A stretch of DNA of 15,984 nt, taken from assembly GCA_003513895.1 (NCBI GenBank), contig DOSU01000020.1, positions 1-15,984 of the forward strand, written 5' to 3'. The notes under the pieces are model-generated. The model saw nothing but the letters and a program-made list of their open reading frames with translations, did no database searches and had not been told where the DNA came from. The DNA is from Rikenellaceae bacterium. GTDB lineage: Bacteria > Bacteroidota > Bacteroidia > Bacteroidales > UBA932. Shown here in pieces: positions 6,033 to 13,652 of this stretch. The position numbers and the translations under genes were made by a program. Every line of letters begins with the position of its first letter. Position 1 is the first letter of the stretch.

Positions 6033-8438
6033 TTAAAAAACAAAATCAAGAACTTCATTTACACTCTTTACGTATTTGAAAACAAGTCCTTTAACATATA
6101 CGTCCTTGATCTCTTTAATGTCTTTTTCGTTTTCAGAAGAAAGAATAATGGTCTTGATTCCAGCCCTTTTTGCTGCGAGAATTTTCTCCTTTATTCCTCC
6201 TACAGGCAACACCCTGCCTCTTAAGGTAATTTCACCAGTCATTGCAATTCCGCTTCTGACGGCTTTTTTATTGAAGGCAGAAGCCATCGCACTTACCATG
6301 GTTATGCCGGCAGAGGGTCCGTCTTTTGGAATTGCTCCTTCAGGAACATGGATATGAATATCCTTATCAATAAATTCTTTATATGATAAATTAAGCTTTT
6401 CGGGGTGAGACTTAAGGTATTGATATGCAATAACTGAAGATTCCTTCATTACATCACCCAAATTTCCAGTACTGGATAAAAGTCCTTTTCCTTTGCTCAG
6501 GCTGCATTCTATAAATAATATTTCTCCTCCGTTTTCTGTCCAGGCCAGCCCTGTCACAACTCCTGATCCCTCGTTCCCTTTTTGCATATCGTGCTGGTTT
6601 GTAGGAGTTCCCAGTATCTCCCTAACCTCATTTGCGCCAATAACATTAGGGATTTGCTCATTTAATGCTATTTTCTTTGCGGTAATCCTCGCCACTTTTG
6701 CAATCATTTTGTCAAGACCTCGTACTCCTGATTCTCTGGTGTACTCGTCAATTATTACATCAATTGCCTTGATGTTTATTTTCAGTTGATTGCTTTTTAA
6801 ACCATGAGCTTCTGTCTGTTTTGGAATCAAGTGGTCTTTTGCAATATATCTTTTCTCCTCTGCCAGGTATCCGCTAACATTAATCATCTCCATCCGGTCC
6901 TTGAGAGCAGGGTGAATTGTATGAATATTGTTCGCTGTTGTGATAAAGAGAACATGGGAAAGGTCATAATCAATATCCAGATAATTATCGTGAAATGCAG
7001 TGTTTTGTTCCGGATCGAGAACTTCAAGAAGGGCAGATGCGGGGTCGCCCCTAAAATCACTGCTTACTTTATCAATTTCGTCAAGAACAATTATTGGATT
7101 TGATGTTCCTGCTTTTTTTATTGAACTTATTATTCTTCCGGGCATCGCTCCAATATATGTCCTTCTGTGACCTCTTATTTCGGACTCGTCATGCAGGCCT
7201 CCAAGAGATATTCTTCCGTAATGCCTGTCAAGAGCTTTTGCAATTGATTTTCCCAATGATGTCTTGCCTACACCCGGAGGGCCGTAAAGGCACAATATAG
7301 GGGATTTCATATCGCCTTTCAGCTTAAGAACTGCGAGGTGCTCAATAATCCTGTCCTTTACTGCTTCGAGCCCAAAATGGTCGGAATCAAGAACCTTTTT
7401 TGCGTGTTTTAAATCAAGATTGTCTTTACTGTTTTCGTTCCAGGGCAATTCAACCAAAAATTTAACATATGAAAGCTGAATGTTGTAATCGGGAGAGTTA
7501 GGATTGGTTCGCTCAAGTTTTTGAAGCTCTTTTTCAAATGTATCTGCAACAGCTGCCTGCCACATCTTTTTTTTGCCTAAAATTCTTAAATCGCTAAATT
7601 CCTGAATATTATTATTTATTCCAAGCTCTTCTTGAATTGTTTTCAGTTGATTGTTCAGGTAATATTCTCTTTGTTGCTGGTCAATTTCAGTTCTTACCTT
7701 CTGCTGGATATCATCTTTTATTTTAAGGAGATCGATATGTTTATTCAGCAACTCCAGAAGTTTAAGTGCCCGGTTTTTTAATTTGTTTTCTTTTAACAGC
7801 GCAATCTTTTCCAGAGGATTGTCAAACTCCATACTGGAAGAGATGAAATTTATGAGAAAAGATTGTCCTTCAATATTTTTAATAGCAAAAGAAGCCTCCT
7901 GTGGCAGGTGAGGACTTAATTTAATAACAAGCAAGGCAGCATCTTTGATTGATCCGGTAATTGCATCCAGTTCTTTATTGTTTCTCGGATTTACAATATC
8001 TTCCATGTATTTGACTGACGCTATAAAATATGGATCTTCGGTAAGTATGTCAATTATCTTAAATCTTTTAACACCCTGTAGAATAATTGTAATGCCGCCA
8101 TCCGGCATCTCGATTATTTTAATAATCTTTGCCAATGTTCCGGTATCATAAAGATCGGATGGTTTTGGTTCGTCCAGTTTTGCATCTTTCTGAGCTACAG
8201 CACCTAGAATCCTGTCTTTTGCATATACTTCCCGTACTAATTTTACAGACTTCTCCCTGCCAACCGTTATTGGAATTATTGTATCGGGAAAAAGAACGGC
8301 ATTCCTTAATGCAATTAAAGGAAGTGATTCCGGCAGTTTTACAGACGTGAGATCCTGCCCCCCGTCTATGTTCATCACCGGAATTATATTTACATCATCT
8401 GCAACTGAATGTTGCATAAAAAGATCGTCAAATTTCAT
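6033..8438 (-). CDS. lon: ATP-dependent protease La (Lon)
   Basis: Cytoplasmic AAA+ serine protease that degrades misfolded and regulatory proteins. The 801 residues show the full LonA order: a substrate-binding N domain (about 38-230, starting LPLIALRNAVLFPDT), a helical/coiled-coil linker (about 230-340), the AAA+ module with Walker A GPPGVGKT (386-393, Lys392) and Walker B IIVLDEID (Asp453, Glu454), and the C-terminal protease domain. The Ser-Lys dyad is Ser709 in DGPSAG and Lys752 in GGIKEKILAA, spaced 43 apart as in E. coli (S679/K722). No residue essential for activity is missing. The gene is preceded by an AT-rich leader without a clear TAnnTTTG element, and it is followed by ung after 20 bp. 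Expression control by heat or stress is plausible for the family but not readable here. Confidence 0.98.
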   Translation of the reverse strand: MKFDDLFMQHSVADDVNIIPVMNIDGGQDLTSVKLPESLPLIALRNAVLFPDTIIPITVGREKSVKLVREVYAKDRILGAVAQKDAKLDEPKPSDLYDTGTLAKIIKIIEMPDGGITIILQGVKRFKIIDILTEDPYFIASVKYMEDIVNPRNNKELDAITGSIKDAALLVIKLSPHLPQEASFAIKNIEGQSFLINFISSSMEFDNPLEKIALLKENKLKNRALKLLELLNKHIDLLKIKDDIQQKVRTEIDQQQREYYLNNQLKTIQEELGINNNIQEFSDLRILGKKKMWQAAVADTFEKELQKLERTNPNSPDYNIQLSYVKFLVELPWNENSKDNLDLKHAKKVLDSDHFGLEAVKDRIIEHLAVLKLKGDMKSPILCLYGPPGVGKTSLGKSIAKALDRHYGRISLGGLHDESEIRGHRRTYIGAMPGRIISSIKKAGTSNPIIVLDEIDKVSSDFRGDPASALLEVLDPEQNTAFHDNYLDIDYDLSHVLFITTANNIHTIHPALKDRMEMINVSGYLAEEKRYIAKDHLIPKQTEAHGLKSNQLKINIKAIDVIIDEYTRESGVRGLDKMIAKVARITAKKIALNEQIPNVIGANEVREILGTPTNQHDMQKGNEGSGVVTGLAWTENGGEILFIECSLSKGKGLLSSTGNLGDVMKESSVIAYQYLKSHPEKLNLSYKEFIDKDIHIHVPEGAIPKDGPSAGITMVSAMASAFNKKAVRSGIAMTGEITLRGRVLPVGGIKEKILAAKRAGIKTIILSSENEKDIKEIKDVYVKGLVFKYVKSVNEVLDFVF

Positions 8439-8762
8439 TTCTTGCTTAATTATATATATATGTCAAATTGTCACGCCATCAGTCAAAATAGACAGCTAAA
8501 AAATTTCATAATTAAATGGTCAATCTCTGTGCCATAATTGACATGCAAATTATTTGTTCAGTAATGAACCTTTTTACGCATGAAGTGTATATATAGTAAT
8601 TTGTTAGAAGTATTTACCCCAAAATATAGTAAATTTTACACTTTAACCCAAATTATTTTCGCAATTCATTAAATTATTGGTGCAATGTTTGCATAAATCA
8701 ATAAATTAATCGTAATTTTGTTCGTCAAAAAATAGACTAACCCTTTAATTATTTTAATTATT
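8439..8762. other. 324-bp intergenic control region between lon and HU
   Basis: No reading frame of note is seen. From the lon side it holds a (TA)5 run (8451-8460) and a cluster of TGTCA/TTGAC words (8461-8543). Within it are two imperfect copies, in the lon direction, of ATGGC-N7/8-TTGAC, one of them with the spacing of a sigma-54 site. A small hairpin follows on the plus strand, GTTCA-GTAA-TGAAC (8556-8569), then five T. The HU-proximal half holds the HU promoter (8688-8720). I see no clear TAnnTTTG promoter for lon. The region is too AT-rich to read more into short words. Confidence 0.7.
8688..8720 (+). promoter_or_regulatory. Predicted HU promoter, Bacteroidota type
   Basis: TTTG at 8688-8691 and TAATTTTG at 8713-8720 (TAnnTTTG) are separated by 21 bp, within the usual spacing for Bacteroidota promoters. 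Transcription should begin near 8726, giving an untranslated leader of about 36 nt before the ATG at 8763. It probably also serves the downstream mS38-like gene and perhaps rng. Confidence 0.7.
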
Positions 8763-9047
8763 ATGACAAAAGCGGATATCGTAAATGAGGTTGCTAAAGC
8801 AACCGGAATGGAAAAAATCGCTGTTCAGAATGTTGTTGAAAGCTTCATGGATAGCGTAAAAGATTCTTTATCTAAAAACAAGAATGTTTACCTTCGCGGT
8901 TTCGGTAGCTTCATCGTTAAGAAAAGAGCTAAAAAAACAGCAAGAAACATTTCTAGAAACACAACTTTGGTTATACCTGAGCATTTTATCCCTGCTTTCA
9001 AACCAGCTAAGGTATTTATGACAAAGGTTAAAAACAATGTAAAGTAA
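8763..9047 (+). CDS. hup: HU/IHF-family nucleoid DNA-binding protein
   Basis: Small dimeric histone-like protein that bends and compacts DNA. The 94 residues align over the whole HU fold: N-terminal helices (TKADIVNEVAKATG), then LRGFGSFIVKKRAKKTARN, the beta arm, and PAFKPAKVF at the end. The arm tip differs from the classical RNPxTGE: here it is RNISRNT, so Ile63 stands where the DNA-intercalating Pro63 of HU/IHF is found. Basic residues in the arm (KKRAKKTAR) are kept. The C-terminal KVKNNVK adds further positive charge. This form resembles HU proteins I know from Bacteroidota, so it is probably a lineage trait, not a defect. The gene has its own promoter, and the stop codon lies within an 18-bp perfect palindrome. 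Next downstream, at 32 bp, is the mS38-like gene. Confidence 0.95.
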   Translation: MTKADIVNEVAKATGMEKIAVQNVVESFMDSVKDSLSKNKNVYLRGFGSFIVKKRAKKTARNISRNTTLVIPEHFIPAFKPAKVFMTKVKNNVK

Positions 9048-9057
9048 TATTACTTTA
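9040..9057. repeat. 18-bp perfect palindrome across the HU stop codon
   Basis: TAAAGTAATATTACTTTA is perfectly self-complementary and contains the HU stop (TAA, 9045-9047). The right arm TTACTT (9050-9055) can also pair with a second AAGTAA at 9057-9062, so two mutually exclusive pairings exist. Both have loops too small for a full RNA hairpin. A protein-binding dyad or an RNA processing/stability element is possible; no function is shown. Confidence 0.6.
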
Positions 9058-9079
9058 AGTAAGAAAAAATAAATCAATT

Positions 9080-9172
9080 ATGCCAAGCGGAAAGAAAAGA
9101 AAAAGACATAAAATGGCAACTCACAAACGCAAAAAAAGATTGCGTAAAAACAGACATAAAAAGAAAAAATAG
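9080..9172 (+). CDS. 30-residue Arg/Lys-rich mS38 (COX24/AURKAIP1)-like protein
   Basis: ATG at 9080 opens a 30-codon frame ending in TAG at 9170-9172, 32 bp after HU. The product begins MPSGKKRKRHKMATHKRKKR; 18 of 30 residues are Lys or Arg and three are His. The pattern (KRxKMxTHKRKKRLRKNR) resembles the C-terminal domain of mitochondrial AURKAIP1/COX24, the mitoribosomal small-subunit protein mS38, and I recall equally short proteins with this annotation in Bacteroidota genomes. Size and charge suggest a ribosome-bound or other RNA-bound peptide. That role is inferred from the resemblance, not shown. The position between HU and RNase G fits a housekeeping expression unit. The gene is short enough to be missed by most gene finders, but strong composition and tidy placement support it. 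No Shine-Dalgarno sequence is visible. Confidence 0.8.
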   Translation: MPSGKKRKRHKMATHKRKKRLRKNRHKKKK

Positions 9173-9197
9173 AGTTGTTTTTTAAGTCTTGTGTGTT

Positions 9198-9231
9198 AAT
9201 CTAAAGCAAGTCAACTGATTTGCTTTAGATT
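9198..9231 (+). terminator. Perfect 12-bp hairpin before rng (terminator or leader element)
   Basis: AATCTAAAGCAA (9198-9209) pairs without mismatch with TTGCTTTAGATT (9220-9231) across a 10-nt loop. It is followed by TATTTATTA, a U-rich but broken tract. It may end the HU/mS38-like transcript. However, no promoter fits in the 20 bp left before the rng ATG, so rng would need read-through or a start inside the hairpin region. The alternative is a structured 5' leader controlling rng expression, as the RNase E leader does in E. coli. Confidence 0.5.
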
Positions 9232-9251
9232 TATTTATTAAAAACGGGTTG

Positions 9252-10805
9252 ATGGAGAAGGATCTAATTATTGATGTTAATTCCACCGAAGTGTCGATAG
9301 CTCTGCTCGAGAATCATAAACTTATTGAGTTGAACAAAGAGCAGAATAATGGCAGTTATGCGGTAGGAGATGTATATCTTGGAAAAGTAAAAAGAATAAT
9401 GCCTGCATTAAATGCAGCATTTGTTGATATCGGAGACGATAAAGACGCATTTATCCATTATTTGGATTTGGGTCTTGCATTTAGAGCTCTGGATTACTTT
9501 ACAAGACAAATAAGCCAGAGCAAACAGACTTACAAAGCGCTGTTTACCGGAGTAAAACTGGGTGATATCCTTGAAAAAGAGGGTAAAATTGCAGATGTAC
9601 TTAAGCCGGGTCAGTCTATCATTACCCAGATAGTTAAGGAGCCAATTTCCACAAAAGGATCACGCCTCACTGCCGAGATATCTATTGCCGGAAGGAACAT
9701 GGTTTTGATACCATTTTCCGATAAAGTGAGCATTTCTCAAAAAATCACATCAAAGGAAGAGAAGAAAAGACTTGAAAGGCTTGTTTACAGCATTCTTCCT
9801 CCCAATTATGGAGTAATAATAAGAACAGCTGCAGAGGGTAAAAAAGCTGCGGTTCTGGATGGTGAATTAAAATCTCTTATAAAAAAATGGGAAGATTCGT
9901 GGCCAAAAATGGCAAAAGCAAATCCCCCTCAGCTTCTTTTTACGGAAAATAGCAGAACCACTACAATTCTGAGAGATTTGCTAAATGATTCATTCTCTAA
10001 CATCTATGTGAATGACGAAACTATTTGTAATGAAATAAAAGATTACATTTCACTTATTGCTCCCGAACAGGAAAAAATCGTTAAGCTTTATAAAGGAGGA
10101 GAACCAATCTTCGATCATTTCGAAGTATCCAAGCAAATCAGAAGTGCTTTTGGTAAAGTAATAACCATTAAGCAAGGGGCATATCTTATTATTGAGCATA
10201 CAGAAGCTCTTCATGTTATTGATGTAAACAGCGGCATTAGATCAAAATCGGGATCCGATCAGGAACAAAATGCCTTTGATGTAAACATGAGTGCTGCAGA
10301 AGAAATTTCAAGACAGTTGAGACTCAGGGATATGGGAGGTATTATCATTGTTGACTTCATAGATATGGACCACAATGAAAACAGGACTAAACTCTATAAA
10401 CACATGCAGGACCTCATGCAGAGTGACAGAGCCAAACACAATATATTGCCAATAACCAGGTTTGGACTAATGCAAATTACTCGTCAGAGGGTAAGGCCTG
10501 CTACTGAAATAAACACAACGGAATCTTGCCCTACTTGCAGCGGAACAGGAAAAATTTCCTCTTCAATGTTAATAGAAGAGACCATTGAGACACAGTTGGC
10601 CTATTACGTTAAAGAGAAAGGGATTAAGTCGATTATTATTAAACTTAACCCAATTCTCAGCGCTTATCTTACAAAAGGTATCGCCAGCATCCGATTTAAA
10701 CTTGCAATGAAATACAAGTGTACTCTTAAAATAAAAGAGTCATCCGACAATCATCTTCTGCAAGTTCTCTGGTTTAACTCAAATGGAGAAAAACTGGAAG
10801 ACTAA
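9252..10805 (+). CDS. rng: Ribonuclease G/E family endoribonuclease
   Basis: Single-strand endoribonuclease of the RNase E/G family, acting in rRNA 5'-end maturation and mRNA turnover. At 517 residues it is RNase G-like: the catalytic half only, without the long degradosome scaffold of E. coli RNase E. Visible parts are an S1 domain (about 36-137, VGDVYLGKVKRIMPALNAAF), which has a longer loop than E. coli RNase G at about 72-118, then LTAEISIAGR, and the DNase I-like catalytic region. The metal-binding aspartates are Asp324 (HVIDVNSG) and Asp368 (IIIVDFIDM), spaced as RNase E D303/D346. The zinc-link CPTCSGTG has Cys426 and Cys429. ATG 9252 is preferred to the adjoining TTG 9249. A perfect hairpin stands 20 bp before the start. 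The stop overlaps the stop of the convergent methyltransferase by 3 bp. Confidence 0.95.
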   Translation: MEKDLIIDVNSTEVSIALLENHKLIELNKEQNNGSYAVGDVYLGKVKRIMPALNAAFVDIGDDKDAFIHYLDLGLAFRALDYFTRQISQSKQTYKALFTGVKLGDILEKEGKIADVLKPGQSIITQIVKEPISTKGSRLTAEISIAGRNMVLIPFSDKVSISQKITSKEEKKRLERLVYSILPPNYGVIIRTAAEGKKAAVLDGELKSLIKKWEDSWPKMAKANPPQLLFTENSRTTTILRDLLNDSFSNIYVNDETICNEIKDYISLIAPEQEKIVKLYKGGEPIFDHFEVSKQIRSAFGKVITIKQGAYLIIEHTEALHVIDVNSGIRSKSGSDQEQNAFDVNMSAAEEISRQLRLRDMGGIIIVDFIDMDHNENRTKLYKHMQDLMQSDRAKHNILPITRFGLMQITRQRVRPATEINTTESCPTCSGTGKISSSMLIEETIETQLAYYVKEKGIKSIIIKLNPILSAYLTKGIASIRFKLAMKYKCTLKIKESSDNHLLQVLWFNSNGEKLED

Positions 10806-12019
10806 AGTCCTTTTTTACAAATCAAAATATTTTTTGAATCGTCGTTAAAGAGTGTTCCATACAGGAATATCTCACCTCCATCTTTAATATCCAGCCTATC
10901 TTTAAGTTCAGGCGGAGATAGTGGGAAGTTTCTTGTTGAAACATTTGCCTTTGGATAGCGATGATGAATTGTTTTTATGTTTTTTTTATCAAATTTCATA
11001 ATCTCTTCAATGACGAATGTCCTCCCGGGGAAATCCGTTATTTTATCGGATGATGTATATAAATGCGAATTAACACTTATTTTTCCAGCAGGATATCTGT
11101 TAGACAGCAATTTAAAGGCTCCGCCTTTCAATATTGAAGAGTTTGGCTCGTATAAATAAAATCCTTTCTTTGGAGTTGTTATACATGCTTTTGATTCCCG
11201 CTCTTCCATGAGGGTCCATTCAAAGTTGTCCCATCTTTTCTTTTGTTTGTCTAAGTTTACAGCAACAAGTTTTACCATACCGGGATGAATAGGGGATGCT
11301 TCCTGTGCGCGGTCAATTTTAATAAGAATCTCCTTGCACTCATTAAAAACTGAAACAATAACAATCTCTGAAACTAATTCGAAACTATTAATCAAGGCGG
11401 AAATATCCGCCATAGGAGAAATTTTTATAACAATTCTATCGGATATTTCCAGAAGAAACTTCATCAGTTTTTGCATATCCGGTTCATAATCGGAAGGATT
11501 GAATATTCTGTTGTCAGAAGGACCCCTTCTTGACGGGTCGGCATAAATCGTATACACTTTATCTTTTGAGAGCATCTCTAAATCGCACCTGTCCTTTACT
11601 TCTTTATTAATATACTCTGCATTGCTCACTCCAAGGCGATTAAAATTAGAGTTTACACATTCAAACAGTTCTTTATTTTTCTCTATATATACAATTGATT
11701 TTGCGACTTCGGAGATGAAATAACTGTCGACACCCAGGCCTCCGGTGATATCAACTACATCCCTTCCTTCAAAAAAACGAGATTTGTACTTAGCTGTATA
11801 TGAAGAACTGCACTGTTCCACAGAAAGAATTGAAGGGAAGCATAAATCGAATCTCTCTATCCATTCAGGTACTTTTAACGAAATTTTTTTCTTCCCCTCA
11901 ATTATTGATGTCAAAAACCTTACGTTTAAGTTTGGATATTTTTGTGCCGAAAGCAGCAATTTGACGGAATCATCTTTGCTGTGGGCCCTTATAAAATCTA
12001 TGTCTTCCGGAGATAACAT
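10802..12019 (-). CDS. THUMP-like / PG_1098-type SAM-dependent methyltransferase
   Basis: A 405-residue Rossmann-fold methyltransferase. Motif I is VVDITGGLGVDSYF (about 88-101), the acidic end of the second strand is IEKN (Glu113), and motif IV is ADPSRRG (160-166), a DPxR variant of the DPPY motif found in RNA and DNA methylases. The region before motif I is a small helical domain. The C-terminal ~110 residues (from YEPNSSILKGGAFK to the end) match the THUMP-like/ferredoxin-like domain of P. gingivalis PG_1098-type proteins as I remember them, which suggests an RNA substrate. The actual target is unknown to me and should not be assumed. It is the last gene of a minus-strand operon, 10 bp after the glycosyltransferase. 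Its 3' end overlaps the rng 3' end. Confidence 0.85.
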   Translation of the reverse strand: MLSPEDIDFIRAHSKDDSVKLLLSAQKYPNLNVRFLTSIIEGKKKISLKVPEWIERFDLCFPSILSVEQCSSSYTAKYKSRFFEGRDVVDITGGLGVDSYFISEVAKSIVYIEKNKELFECVNSNFNRLGVSNAEYINKEVKDRCDLEMLSKDKVYTIYADPSRRGPSDNRIFNPSDYEPDMQKLMKFLLEISDRIVIKISPMADISALINSFELVSEIVIVSVFNECKEILIKIDRAQEASPIHPGMVKLVAVNLDKQKKRWDNFEWTLMEERESKACITTPKKGFYLYEPNSSILKGGAFKLLSNRYPAGKISVNSHLYTSSDKITDFPGRTFVIEEIMKFDKKNIKTIHHRYPKANVSTRNFPLSPPELKDRLDIKDGGEIFLYGTLFNDDSKNILICKKGL

Positions 12020-12029
12020 CGTTTAGTTG

Positions 12030-13652
12030 TTAGTATTTTGTAAACGAGCAGAGTTCCCTCTCTGGAATCCTTATCAGTTCCTTGAACCGGTAAATTTTAA
12101 ATCTTAGAACAGGTTTGTTAAACCTCTTTATGTATACTGTTTTTGCGAGTTCCATTTTTTTAAAATATGTTTCTCCAATATCTGTTACAGATTTTTCATC
12201 TCTTGAAGATTCAATGCAGTATGCACTCTCTCCAAATCTGAAAGACCCGAGTTTGTCTGTTATCCATGCATATTTTCGGGTTTCATACAAAGGCCCTATT
12301 GTTTTAACAATCATATTCCCGGGTGATGCAATGTAAAAATCGTAGTGGGAGGCATCCGACCATAGTGACGACAGAATAAATGTTTTTGATGTCATTTTGC
12401 CGCTTTTGATATCTTCTTCTCTTAAAATTTTGAATTCTTTTGCAAGTTTGCTCCACCCATAGCTCTCCAGCGTAAAGTCGTTGTTCCCAATTTTAATCTC
12501 TTTCTCCGGTTTAAAATCAAAGTTTAAAAAACCTGTAAAGTAATGACCTATTCCAACTGAAATTATAATCAATACAGCAGACAAAGAATATCTGAGCGGA
12601 GCGGGTAAAACTATTCGTTTTTTGTTATTTTTCGCAATTTGATATTTTGATGCAAGATAAGCGGCTGCTATTAAGATGAGTGTGAAGTAACCGGGAGCAG
12701 ACCAATGTGGCATAGTGTCTGTAAAAAGTGATACAATAAGGAAAAAGAAAATGATTGGAAGTGCCAGTGATAGAAGAAGATTATGCTGGGAAACTCCCAA
12801 AAACTTTATTTTTTTGTAACTAAATATTGCGGCAACGATAATGATAATATTTATTGGATTATTGTATATAAAAGCTCCGGAAAGCTCTTCCAGAAAGAAT
12901 TTGATATTTATCCCATTCTCTGCACTCAACAGCCTTGCTCCCTGATAGGAGAAACTTGCAAAATTATTGTCAATATTCCATAGGAATACGGGCGTTAGAA
13001 ACAGAAGACTAATTGCTGCAGAAATATAAAGAAAAGGTTCCTTAAGAATTTTTCTGTCGCCTGTTAATATGTATACTCCGGCGCCTGCCCATAAAAACAC
13101 GGACGAGTATTTTGAGAGCATTGCCAGCCCAATGCAAAGACCCGCAATAATCAAGGACAGCCTGCACAGTATTTTGGACTCTTCGCATTTCTCATATTTT
13201 ACTATCAGCCCTTCGTGTAAAAAATAAATAGAAAGTAGGTAGAAAAGACTTTGAGGTGTGTCCGGATTGATAAAAGTTCCAATAAATACAGTACAATAAA
13301 CCGATGCCGTATATAGTATTGCCGCATAAAATCCGGTGAGTTCGTTTTTAATCCTTCTCCCGAGAACAAAAATTATCCAGGTATTAAGAGAACCAACAAC
13401 AATAGCCGCAAACCGAAGAAAAAACTCTCCTTTGAAATAAAGATTAACTGTAAAAAGTTGAATGAACCAGCCAATCATTGGTGGGTGATCCAGATGACTC
13501 ATATCCGGATAAAGGCCATAGGTCCAGTAGTAGGCCTCATTATTTCCTAAATCAAGAAAAAATGCCATTAATCCCCTTATAATTGCTGATATTCCGATTA
13601 GAAGCAGGAGATATCTTTTCAATTTTGAGTTATTCTCGTTTGATATTTTCAT
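12030..13652 (-). CDS. GT39/ArnT-like membrane glycosyltransferase
   Basis: A 540-residue GT-C-fold membrane protein: one early membrane helix (about 13-33), a first extracytoplasmic loop with NNEAYYW and SHLDHPP (about 37-58), then about ten further hydrophobic segments to ~residue 360, and a C-terminal soluble domain of about 170 residues. Relatives (dolichyl-phosphate-mannose protein mannosyltransferases, ArnT, other PMT_2 proteins) transfer a sugar from a polyprenyl-phosphate carrier to lipid or protein on the outer face of the inner membrane. Sugar and acceptor cannot be read here. The acidic pair that is usually Asp-Glu in this loop is Asn38-Glu39, which may affect catalysis. ATG overlaps the MATE stop (ATGA), and the methyltransferase begins 10 bp downstream, so it is the middle gene of the operon. 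Confidence 0.85.
   Translation of the reverse strand: MKISNENNSKLKRYLLLLIGISAIIRGLMAFFLDLGNNEAYYWTYGLYPDMSHLDHPPMIGWFIQLFTVNLYFKGEFFLRFAAIVVGSLNTWIIFVLGRRIKNELTGFYAAILYTASVYCTVFIGTFINPDTPQSLFYLLSIYFLHEGLIVKYEKCEESKILCRLSLIIAGLCIGLAMLSKYSSVFLWAGAGVYILTGDRKILKEPFLYISAAISLLFLTPVFLWNIDNNFASFSYQGARLLSAENGINIKFFLEELSGAFIYNNPINIIIIVAAIFSYKKIKFLGVSQHNLLLSLALPIIFFFLIVSLFTDTMPHWSAPGYFTLILIAAAYLASKYQIAKNNKKRIVLPAPLRYSLSAVLIIISVGIGHYFTGFLNFDFKPEKEIKIGNNDFTLESYGWSKLAKEFKILREEDIKSGKMTSKTFILSSLWSDASHYDFYIASPGNMIVKTIGPLYETRKYAWITDKLGSFRFGESAYCIESSRDEKSVTDIGETYFKKMELAKTVYIKRFNKPVLRFKIYRFKELIRIPERELCSFTKY

Noticed and set aside
8451..8460. (TA)5 run in the lon leader as a phase-variable repeat
   Set aside because: Too short for a convincing slippage tract and ordinary in such AT-rich sequence.
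8538..8567. TTGACA followed by TAATGA as an E. coli-type plus-strand promoter
   Set aside because: Bacteroidota do not use TTGACA/TATAAT promoters, the second box is poor, and a proper TTTG/TAnnTTTG promoter exists closer to HU.
8556..8575. Small hairpin GTTCA-GTAA-TGAAC plus five T on the plus strand as a terminator of a small RNA
   Set aside because: Only five base pairs, and no plus-strand promoter or gene lies before it in the spacer.
9249..9251. TTG at 9249 as the rng start
   Set aside because: ATG follows directly at 9252 and gives the family N-terminus with no need for a rare start.
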